A stretch of 6,201 nucleotides of DNA from Rhodospirillales bacterium. GTDB taxonomy: Bacteria; Pseudomonadota; Alphaproteobacteria; Acetobacterales; Acetobacteraceae. The DNA lies in NCBI GenBank assembly GCA_903644035.1, contig CAHJXG010000061.1, positions 1 to 6,201 of the forward strand, read 5' to 3'. The notes beneath the pieces are model-generated. The model was not told where the DNA came from. It did no database searches and was given only the letters and a program-made list of their open reading frames with translations. Numbering within the stretch: position 1 is the stretch's first letter; each line of letters opens with the position of its first letter. This document shows, in pieces, positions 1 to 4,841 of this stretch. A program made the translations under genes and the position numbers.

Positions 1-285
1 GTGCTGGACGTCGAGGCGCTGGCGCAGGCGATGCGCGACGGGCGGGTGGCCGGCGCCGGGCTGGACGTGCTGCCGGTGGAGCCGCCGGTCGAGCCGGTGC
101 CCGAGCTGCTCCGGGCCTACCGCGCGCGGGAGGCGTGGGTGGAGGGCCGGCTGATCATCACGCCGCACTCGGCCTACCTGACGCCCGAGGCGCATTGGGA
201 CATCCGGGTGAAGTCGGCCGAGACGATGCGGGCGGCGCTGATGAGCAACCACCCGCAGAACGTGATCACGCCGGAGATGTACTGA
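1..285 (+). CDS. D-isomer-specific 2-hydroxyacid dehydrogenase, C-terminal fragment (5' truncated)
   Basis: Only the last 94 codons are present; a full enzyme is about 310-340 residues, so roughly 70% lies upstream of the window. The visible part is the end of the NAD-binding domain: 'VAGAGLDVLPVEPP' (residues 16-29) carries the family's LDV-x-x-x-EP segment with probable catalytic Glu27, and 'ITPHSAYLTPEA' contains the probable catalytic His56. The catalytic Arg would sit just upstream, off the contig. Between Glu and His there is a longer linker (LLRAYRAREAWVEGR) than in phosphoglycerate dehydrogenase, resembling the CtBP-like subgroup. The family interconverts 2-keto acids and D-2-hydroxy acids with NAD(P)H; the substrate is not predictable here. 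The first codon GTG reads as Val inside the conserved 'VLDVEALAQAM' helix and is not a start. It ends with TGA at 283-285. No functional link to the downstream operon is shown. Confidence 0.88.
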   Translation: MLDVEALAQAMRDGRVAGAGLDVLPVEPPVEPVPELLRAYRAREAWVEGRLIITPHSAYLTPEAHWDIRVKSAETMRAALMSNHPQNVITPEMY

Positions 286-298
286 CGGGGCGGGATGC

Positions 299-315
299 CC
301 GGCCGCGGTGGCCGG
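299..315 (+). other. GC-rich hairpin after the dehydrogenase stop
   Basis: CCGGCC (299-304) and GGCCGG (310-315) form a perfect 6-bp stem around a 5-base loop, 14 bases after the stop codon of the truncated dehydrogenase. No T-run follows, so it is not a convincing intrinsic terminator; it could slow polymerase or protect the 3' end of the mRNA. GC-rich DNA produces such stems often by chance. Confidence 0.25.
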
Positions 316-344
316 CCTCGCGCCATCGGCGCCGCATTCCCTCC

Positions 345-372
345 TGGACAATATGGCATCCAAGCGGATAAC
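345..372 (+). promoter_or_regulatory. Candidate sigma-70 promoter for the DUF3060 gene
   Basis: TGGACA (345-350, 5 of 6 to the -35 consensus) and GATAAC (367-372, 4 of 6 to the -10) are separated by 16 bases. Transcription would start near 379, leaving a leader of roughly 38 bases that contains the ribosome binding site at 402-409. This short tract is locally AT-richer than its surroundings. The match is by eye only. Confidence 0.38.
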
Positions 373-401
373 AGCGGCGCAGGCCGGGGCATGTTATGTT
401 C

Positions 402-409
402 GGGGAGGG
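402..409 (+). promoter_or_regulatory. Ribosome binding site that sets the DUF3060 start
   Basis: GGGGAGGG lies 7 bases before ATG 417. It would fall inside the coding region if the in-frame ATG at 396 were used, so it argues for 417 as the true start. Confidence 0.6.
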
Positions 410-416
410 TTGGGCG

Positions 417-785
417 ATGCGGAACCGGGGATCGGCTGTCCGGGCGTGCCTTGGATTGACGGCGCTTCTCACGGCGGCCATAGGCCTCGGATCGCCCGCC
501 GGAGCCGCCGGGGTGGAGGTCGCAAGCTCCGGCATCACGTCCGAGCTGAACTGCGCGGGCAAGGCGGCCCAGGTTTCCGGCAGCGACAACAGGCTGACCA
601 TCCTCGGGGACTGCTCGCAGCTTGAGGTCTTCGGGTCCAACAACCGCATCGCGATCACGCTGGCCAGGGGCGCCACGGTGCAGGTGTTCGGATCAAACAA
701 CGACGTGACCTGGAGCGTGCAAAGCGGGGCGCCGCCGAAGATCGAGGCAGTCGGCTCCGCGAACGCGATCCGGCGGAGGTCGTAA
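417..785 (+). CDS. Secreted DUF3060-type repeat protein, 122 aa
   Basis: The product has a signal peptide: a charged N-terminus (MRNRGSAVR), a hydrophobic core at residues 10-25 and a probable cleavage after 'SPAGA' or 'SPAGAA' (residues 30-31). The mature part of about 90 residues is built from a repeated G-S-x-N motif: GSDNRLTI (55-62), GSNNRIAI (73-80), GSNNDVTW (92-99) and a degenerate GSANAI (113-118), 18-21 residues apart. This pattern is that of DUF3060 proteins, which are exported proteins of unknown function predicted to form short stacked beta coils. Cys46 and Cys66 could form a disulfide in the periplasm. The protein ends almost directly after the last repeat (IRRRS). ATG 417 is preferred over in-frame ATG 396 because of the ribosome binding site and because it gives a clean signal peptide. 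It sits as a single gene between the dehydrogenase fragment and the sugar-acid operon, with 157 bases before the latter. No biochemical role is assigned. Confidence 0.8.
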   Translation: MRNRGSAVRACLGLTALLTAAIGLGSPAGAAGVEVASSGITSELNCAGKAAQVSGSDNRLTILGDCSQLEVFGSNNRIAITLARGATVQVFGSNNDVTWSVQSGAPPKIEAVGSANAIRRRS

Positions 786-808
786 GCCGCCGCTCGGGGC
801 AAGGCGGC
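786..808 (+). other. Imperfect terminator-like hairpin after the DUF3060 gene
   Basis: GCCGCC (786-791), directly after the stop codon, pairs with GGCGGC (803-808) across an 11-base loop. The bases after it (GCTTCACC) do not form a T-tract, so intrinsic termination is uncertain. Confidence 0.25.
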
Positions 809-857
809 GCTTCACCAGAGGGGGGCCTGGCTGTCGCACCGCCTGCCTCGACCGCCT

Positions 858-879
858 CCAGGCTTGGACCAGGCCTGGA
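858..879 (+). repeat. Tandem 11-bp near-palindromic repeat, candidate operator
   Basis: Two head-to-tail 11-base units, CCAGGCTTGGA (858-868) and CCAGGCCTGGA (869-879), differ at one base. The second contains the perfect palindrome CCAGGCCTGG (869-878); the first is the same palindrome with one mismatch. A period of 11 places both on nearly the same face of the helix. The pair ends 5 bases before a perfect TTGACA (884-889) and 63 bases before the dehydratase start, which suits a regulator binding site for the sugar-acid operon. No regulator gene is in the window, so its identity is unknown. Confidence 0.4.
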
Positions 880-883
880 AAGA

Positions 884-912
884 TTGACACATTCCAACGG
901 CCTGCCCACCTT
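884..912 (+). promoter_or_regulatory. Possible operon promoter: good -35, poor -10
   Basis: TTGACA at 884-889 matches the -35 consensus exactly, but the hexamer 17 bases downstream (CACCTT, 907-912) matches the -10 at only 2 of 6 positions. Either the promoter depends on an activator, as often seen for inducible catabolic operons, or the TTGACA is chance. A start near 919 would leave a leader of about 25 bases including the ribosome binding site AAAGGGAA (928-935). Confidence 0.22.
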
Positions 913-942
913 GGCTGCGACGAAATCAAAGGGAACGCTCCC

Positions 943-2736
943 ATGACCACCGATACCCCGTCCCCCGCGCCGCGCCTGCGCAGCCGGCGCTGGTTCGACG
1001 AGCCGAGCGACCCCGGCATGACGGCGCTCTACCTGGAACGCTACCTGAACTTCGGCCTGACGCGGGGCGAGCTGCAGTCGGGCCGGCCGATCATCGGCAT
1101 CGCGCAGACCGGCTCCGACCTGTCGCCCTGCAACCGCCACCATGTCGAGCTGGCGAGCCGGGTGCGCGACGGCATCCGCGACGCGGGCGGCGTGCCGCTG
1201 GAGTTCCCGATCCACCCGATCCAGGAGACCGGCAAGCGGCCCACCGCGGCGCTCGACCGCAACCTTGCCTACCTCAGCCTGGTCGAGGTGCTGCACGGCT
1301 ATCCCATCGACGGGGTGGTGCTGACGACCGGCTGCGACAAGACGGTGCCGGCCTGCCTGATGGGGGCGGCGACGGTGAACATTCCCTCCATCGTGCTGTC
1401 GGGCGGCCCCATGCTGGACGGCTGGTACAACGGCCGGCTCGCCGGGTCCGGCACCATCGTGTGGGAGGCGCGCAAGCTGCTGGCCGAGGGGCTGATCGGC
1501 TACGCGGAGTTCATCGACATGGTGGCGGCGTCGGCCGGGTCGGTCGGGCACTGCAACACTATGGGCACGGCGCTGTCGATGAACAGCCTGGCCGAGGCGC
1601 TCGGCATGTCGCTGCCCGGCTGCGCCGCCATCCCCGCCCCGCACAAGGAGCGCGGCTGGATGGCCTACAACACCGGGCACCGCATCGTCGGCATGGTGCA
1701 CGAGAACCTGCGGCCCTCCGACATCATGACCCGGCCCGCCTTCGAGAACGCCGTGGTGGCCGCGGCCGCCCTGGGCGCCAGCAGCAACTGCCCGATCAGC
1801 ATGATCGCCATCGCGCGCCACATGGGCGTCGAGCACACGCTGGACGACTGGCAGCGCTTCGGCGACGGCATCCCGCTGCTGGCCGACGTGCAGCCGGCCG
1901 GGCGGGTGCTGGGCGAGGGCTTCTTCCGCGCCGGCGGCGTGCCGGCGGTGATGCGGGAGCTGCTGGACGCCGGCAAGCTGCATCCGGACGTGATGACCTG
2001 CACCGGCAAGACGCTGGGGGAGAACCTGGCGAAGAAGCCCGCCGTGGACCACGACGTGATCCGCTCCTACAACAACCCGCTGAAGGAGAGCGCCGGGTTC
2101 GCGGTGCTGTCGGGCAACCTGTTCGACGGGGCGGTGATGAAGCTCAGCGTCATCGACCCCGAGTTCCGCAGCCGCTTCCTGTCCGACCCCGACCAGCCCA
2201 ACGTGTTCGAGGGCAAGGCCATCGTGTTCGAGGGGCCGGAGGACTACCACGAGCGGATCGAGGACCCGGACCTCGGCGCGGACGAGCACTCCATCCTGGT
2301 GATCCGCAACTGCGGCCCCGTCGGCTACCCCGGCGGCGCCGAGGTGGTGAACATGCAGCCGCCGGCCGCGCTGCTCAAGGCCGGCGTGCACACGCTGCCG
2401 ACCATGGGCGACGGGCGGCAGTCCGGCACCTCCGGCAGCCCCAGCATCCTCAACGTCTCGCCCGAGGCCGTGGTGGGCGGCGGCCTGGCGCTCCTACACA
2501 CCGGGGACCGCATCCGCATCGACCTGAACAGCCGCAAGGTGAACGTGCTGCTGCCCGAGGGCGAGCTGGAGGCGCGGCGCGGCCGGTGGACCCGGCCTCA
2601 GCTTGAGAACAAGACGCCCTGGGAGGAGATCAGCCGCAGCATGGTCGGCCAGCACGCGACGGGCGCCTGCCTGGAACCGGCGACGCTGTACCTGAACATC
2701 GTCGAGGAGCGCGGCGAGAGCCGCAACAATCACTGA
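943..2736 (+). CDS. IlvD/Edd-family sugar-acid dehydratase (pentonate/deoxyhexonate dehydratase, XylD-like), 597 aa
   Basis: This is an iron-sulfur dehydratase that removes water from an aldonic acid to give a 2-keto-3-deoxy acid, acting in the cytoplasm. Three cysteines match the [2Fe-2S] ligands of the pentonate dehydratases: Cys63 (SPCNRHH), Cys131 (TTGCDKT) and Cys204 (GHCNTMGT), with the 68- and 73-residue spacing I recall for L-arabinonate dehydratase. Lys133 in CDKT is the likely modified lysine near Mg2+. GDGRQSGTSGSPSILN (489-504) holds the probable catalytic Ser494. The N-terminal 'RSRRWFD...MTALYLERYLNFG' and 'IGIAQTGSDLSPCNRHH' closely resemble Caulobacter D-xylonate dehydratase XylD, which separates it from branched-chain IlvD and from phosphogluconate Edd; the length also fits (about 580-600). 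Start: AAAGGGAA (928-935) lies 7-8 bases upstream of ATG. It is the first gene of the operon, 16 bases before the SDR. Position 279-284 reads ASSNCP where XylD has GSTNAQ, so the substrate may not be D-xylonate; L-arabinonate, L-fuconate and L-rhamnonate are alternatives. Confidence 0.92.
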   Translation: MTTDTPSPAPRLRSRRWFDEPSDPGMTALYLERYLNFGLTRGELQSGRPIIGIAQTGSDLSPCNRHHVELASRVRDGIRDAGGVPLEFPIHPIQETGKRPTAALDRNLAYLSLVEVLHGYPIDGVVLTTGCDKTVPACLMGAATVNIPSIVLSGGPMLDGWYNGRLAGSGTIVWEARKLLAEGLIGYAEFIDMVAASAGSVGHCNTMGTALSMNSLAEALGMSLPGCAAIPAPHKERGWMAYNTGHRIVGMVHENLRPSDIMTRPAFENAVVAAAALGASSNCPISMIAIARHMGVEHTLDDWQRFGDGIPLLADVQPAGRVLGEGFFRAGGVPAVMRELLDAGKLHPDVMTCTGKTLGENLAKKPAVDHDVIRSYNNPLKESAGFAVLSGNLFDGAVMKLSVIDPEFRSRFLSDPDQPNVFEGKAIVFEGPEDYHERIEDPDLGADEHSILVIRNCGPVGYPGGAEVVNMQPPAALLKAGVHTLPTMGDGRQSGTSGSPSILNVSPEAVVGGGLALLHTGDRIRIDLNSRKVNVLLPEGELEARRGRWTRPQLENKTPWEEISRSMVGQHATGACLEPATLYLNIVEERGESRNNH

Positions 2737-2752
2737 CCCGGCAAGGACTCCC

Positions 2753-3502
2753 ATGACAGGCAGGCTGGCAGGCAAGACCGCGTTCATCACCGCCGCCGCG
2801 CAAGGCATCGGGCGCGCCACGGCGCTGGCCTATGCGGCGGAGGGCGCGCGGGTGATCGCGACCGACCTGAACGAGGCGAAGCTGGCGGAGATCGCCGGCG
2901 ACGCCATCGCCGTGCACCGTCTGGACGCGACGCAGCCCGCCGACATCGCGCGCGTGGCAGCAGCCGCCGGGCCGATCGATGTGCTGTTCAACTGCGCGGG
3001 CTTCGTGCACCAGGGCACCATCCTGGACGCGACCGACGCGGAGTGGGACTTCGCCTTCGCGCTCAACGTGCGCAGCATGTTCCACGCCATCCGCGCCTTC
3101 CTGCCGGGCATGGCCGAGGCCGGGCGCGGCTCCATCATCAACATGTCCAGTGCCGCCAGCAGCATCAAGGGCGCGCCGGGCCGCTTCATCTATGGGACGA
3201 CGAAGGCGGCGGTGATCGGCCTCACCAAGTCGGTCGCGGCGGACTTCGTGAAGCGGGGCGTCCGCTGCAACGCCATCTGCCCCGGCACCGTGCAGACGCC
3301 GAGCCTCGATGACCGGATCGCCGCCAACGCGGCCGCGGCCGGATCGCTGGAGGCGGCGCGGACCGGCTTCATCGCCCGCCAGGCCATGGGCCGGCTGGGC
3401 ACGCCGGAGGAGATCGCGGCGCTCGCGGTCTACCTCGGGTCGGACGAGACGCAGTTCATCACGGGACAGACGGTCGTCATCGACGGCGGCTGGACACTTT
3501 AA
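2753..3502 (+). CDS. SDR-family NAD-dependent dehydrogenase, BDH2/DHRS6-like (probable 2-keto-3-deoxy sugar-acid 4-dehydrogenase), 249 aa
   Basis: A classical short-chain dehydrogenase. It has a nucleotide-binding loop TAAAQGIG (13-20), Asp38 at the end of beta-2 (favouring NAD over NADP), NCAG (80-83), Asn105, catalytic Ser133 in NMSS, and Tyr147-x-x-x-Lys151 (YGTTK). It is unusually similar along its length to human BDH2/DHRS6 (AAAQGIG, FNxAGFVHxGT, TTKAAVIGLTKSVAADF, CPGTVxTPSL, VIDGGW). Three arginines proposed to bind the substrate carboxylate there, R144, R188 and R205, are matched by R144, R188 and R209 after a 4-residue insertion near 190-200. Bacterial members of this subgroup include the 2-keto-3-deoxy-L-fuconate dehydrogenase of Xanthomonas. 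Here the proposed reaction is oxidation at C4 of the dehydratase product. An alternative is a 3-hydroxybutyrate-type dehydrogenase, but the gene order favours the sugar-acid role. AAGGA (2743-2747) supports the start; it follows the dehydratase by 16 bases, so co-transcription is very likely. Confidence 0.9.
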   Translation: MTGRLAGKTAFITAAAQGIGRATALAYAAEGARVIATDLNEAKLAEIAGDAIAVHRLDATQPADIARVAAAAGPIDVLFNCAGFVHQGTILDATDAEWDFAFALNVRSMFHAIRAFLPGMAEAGRGSIINMSSAASSIKGAPGRFIYGTTKAAVIGLTKSVAADFVKRGVRCNAICPGTVQTPSLDDRIAANAAAAGSLEAARTGFIARQAMGRLGTPEEIAALAVYLGSDETQFITGQTVVIDGGWTL

Positions 3503-3532
3503 GAAAATGCGGTCGCCGTGCCGCTTGGGATC

Positions 3533-3538
3533 AGGAGA
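3533..3538 (+). promoter_or_regulatory. Ribosome binding site that sets the FAH-family start
   Basis: AGGAGA lies 6 bases before ATG 3545. An in-frame upstream start near 3518 would include the site in the coding region and add nine residues (MPLGIRRRV) before the normal family N-terminus, so 3545 is chosen. Confidence 0.7.
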
Positions 3539-3544
3539 CGAGTC

Positions 3545-4387
3545 ATGAAGCTGCTGCGCGTGGGCGCCCCGGGCGCCGAGACGCCGTGCATGGTCGGGCC
3601 GGACGGGCAATACCGCGACCTGTCGGGCACCGTGCGGGATTTCGACGCGGAGGCGCTGTCGCCGGCCGGGCTGGCGCGCCTCGCGGCGCTTGACCCCGCC
3701 AGCCTGCCCGTCGTGGCGCTCGGGCGCATTGGTCCCTGCGTGCCGCGTCCGGTGAACTTCGTCTGCATCGGGCTGAACTACGCCGACCACGCCGCCGAGA
3801 CCGGGGCGGCGATCCCCAAGGAGCCCATCGTGTTCCTGAAATCGCTCGGTGCGTTCCAGGGGCCGAACGACGACGTGCGCCTGCCGCGCGGATCGAAGAA
3901 GACGGACTGGGAGGTGGAGCTTGCGATCATCATCGGGGAGCGCGCGAGCTACGTGCCCGAGCATGAGGCCATGCGCCACGTCGCCGGGTATTGCGTGGTG
4001 AACGACGTGAGCGAGCGCGAGTACCAGATCGAGCGCGGCGGCACCTGGGACAAGGGCAAGGGCTGCGACACCTTCGGCCCAACCGGCCCCTGGCTGGTGA
4101 CGCAGGACGAAGTTCCGGACCCGCAGAACCTGCACATGTGGCTGGACGTGGACGGCAGCCGGATGCAGGACGGCAGCACCAAGACGATGATCTTCGATGT
4201 GCGCAAGCTGGTGAGCTACGTGAGCCACTTCATGACGCTGCATCCCGGCGACGTCATCAGCACCGGCACGCCGCCGGGCGTGGGCATGGGCAAGAAGCCG
4301 GCGCCGGTGTTCCTCAAGGGCGGCGAGACGATGCGGCTTGGCATCGAGGGGCTGGGCGAGCAGGCGCAGCGTGTGGTTGCGGCGTAG
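3545..4387 (+). CDS. Fumarylacetoacetate hydrolase family protein (probable 2,4-diketo-3-deoxy sugar-acid hydrolase), 280 aa
   Basis: An FAH-superfamily enzyme, which is metal-dependent and cleaves or decarboxylates beta-diketo acids. A short N-terminal domain (1-65, starting MKLLRVGAPG) precedes the catalytic fold. IGLNYADHAAE (75-85) carries the conserved His82. The probable Mg2+/Mn2+ ligands are Glu123 and Glu125 (DWEVELAIIIG) and Asp154 (VVNDVSERE). The substrate loop contains KGKGCDTFGPTGPW (170-183), and STGTPPGVGMGKKP (239-252) is the usual C-terminal motif. Length fits the 280-290 residue bacterial group that includes the L-2,4-diketo-3-deoxyrhamnonate/fuconate hydrolases and many enzymes annotated as ureidoglycolate lyase. 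Following an aldonate dehydratase and an SDR, the best role is hydrolysis of a 2,4-diketo-3-deoxy acid to pyruvate plus glycolate or lactate. The gap to the SDR is 42 bases with no terminator seen. A fumarylpyruvate or other aromatic-pathway substrate is less likely given the neighbours. Confidence 0.9.
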   Translation: MKLLRVGAPGAETPCMVGPDGQYRDLSGTVRDFDAEALSPAGLARLAALDPASLPVVALGRIGPCVPRPVNFVCIGLNYADHAAETGAAIPKEPIVFLKSLGAFQGPNDDVRLPRGSKKTDWEVELAIIIGERASYVPEHEAMRHVAGYCVVNDVSEREYQIERGGTWDKGKGCDTFGPTGPWLVTQDEVPDPQNLHMWLDVDGSRMQDGSTKTMIFDVRKLVSYVSHFMTLHPGDVISTGTPPGVGMGKKPAPVFLKGGETMRLGIEGLGEQAQRVVAA

Positions 4388-4429
4388 CCCGTTCCGCCGT
4401 GGGACGATGTTTCACACGCTGGCGTTGTA

Positions 4430-4454
4430 GCCGGTCCTTGCAGCCCGGGCCGGC
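4430..4454 (+). terminator. Candidate operon terminator hairpin
   Basis: GCCGGTCC (4430-4437) pairs with GGGCCGGC (4447-4454) in an 8-bp stem with one G-T wobble around a 9-base loop, 42 bases after the FAH-family stop codon. It is followed by GCGGCGCTAGATTTG, which has only a weak T-run 8-10 bases away. It may be a weak intrinsic or a stem-stabilised Rho-dependent end. Confidence 0.33.
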
Positions 4455-4548
4455 GCGGCGCTAGATTTGATGACGGCTTGAGTGCGCGAAAGCCCGAATC
4501 CGGTGCTGCGTCGCCACCAACTCGCGTTATGCTTTGGTGCGGTTCGAC

Positions 4549-4554
4549 GGGAGG
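4549..4554 (+). promoter_or_regulatory. Ribosome binding site that sets the start of the small membrane protein
   Basis: GGGAGG lies 5 bases before ATG 4560. The in-frame GTG at 4482 has no comparable site, and using it would place a polar arginine-rich stretch before the membrane segment. TATGCT (4528-4533) upstream could be a -10 box but has no matching -35. Confidence 0.6.
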
Positions 4555-4559
4555 CAGCC

Positions 4560-4835
4560 ATGGAGTCTTCTACCCAAGTCATCCTGAGCGGTGTCCTGAC
4601 CTTCGGGGTGCCCCTGGCGTTCGCCTGTCGGGAGCTGCTGATCGCCCGGCGTCCGCCGCGGGGATCGTGGGGCGGCGACGGCCCCCCTCCCCCGGCGCCG
4701 GTCCCCCCGCCGCCCGACTTCTCGCCCGAGGCCTTCAAGCCGCTCAAGCCGTTGCCCGACTGCCTGATCCCGAAGCCGATGGCGCTGCCGCGCGCCGATG
4801 GGCCGCGGCGCGTCCGTGTGCTGGAGCCGATCTAG
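4560..4835 (+). CDS. Small proline-rich single-pass membrane protein of unknown function, 91 aa
   Basis: I do not recognise a named family. Residues 3-23 (VILSGVLTFGVPLAFAC core) form one hydrophobic helix followed by positive residues (CRELLIARRPPR), so the N-terminus probably faces out and the tail stays in the cytoplasm. Residues 32-66 are proline-rich, with PPPPAPVPPPP at 42-52 followed by spaced K-P pairs (KPLKPLP). The end is short and basic (PRRVRVLEPI). There is no catalytic motif. A strong ribosome binding site and a coding-like third-position GC bias support a real gene. The DNA of the proline tract has two runs of six C, which could slip in replication or be misread. It lies 172 bases after the operon, so it is probably transcribed separately, and ends 6 bases from the stop of the convergent transporter. 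Confidence 0.62.
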   Translation: MESSTQVILSGVLTFGVPLAFACRELLIARRPPRGSWGGDGPPPPAPVPPPPDFSPEAFKPLKPLPDCLIPKPMALPRADGPRRVRVLEPI

Positions 4836-4841
4836 CCGCGA

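Noticed and set aside
396..416. ATG 396 as the DUF3060 protein start
   Set aside because: It would place the ribosome binding site (402-409) within the coding region and add MFGEGWA before a normal signal peptide; ATG 417 fits better.
655..2391. Long open frame (578 codons) on the minus strand across the DUF3060 gene and the dehydratase
   Set aside because: It is antisense to a clear dehydratase. Its translation is low-complexity H/R/A/G/V-rich with no domain, a usual product of very high third-position GC.
1461..2606. 381-codon + strand frame inside the dehydratase in another reading frame
   Set aside because: It is arginine/glycine-rich low-complexity sequence with no domain; the dehydratase frame holds all conserved residues.
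943..2736. Dihydroxyacid dehydratase IlvD (branched-chain amino acid synthesis) or phosphogluconate dehydratase Edd
   Set aside because: The N-terminal and central motifs match pentonate dehydratases, and the neighbours are catabolic sugar-acid genes, not ilv or Entner-Doudoroff genes.
2630..4243. Long open frame (537 codons) on the minus strand across the SDR and FAH genes
   Set aside because: The composition is the same kind of histidine/arginine-rich shadow, and both overlapped + strand genes have intact catalytic motifs.
4482..4559. GTG 4482 as the start of the small membrane protein
   Set aside because: No ribosome binding site precedes it, whereas GGGAGG sits 5 bases before ATG 4560.
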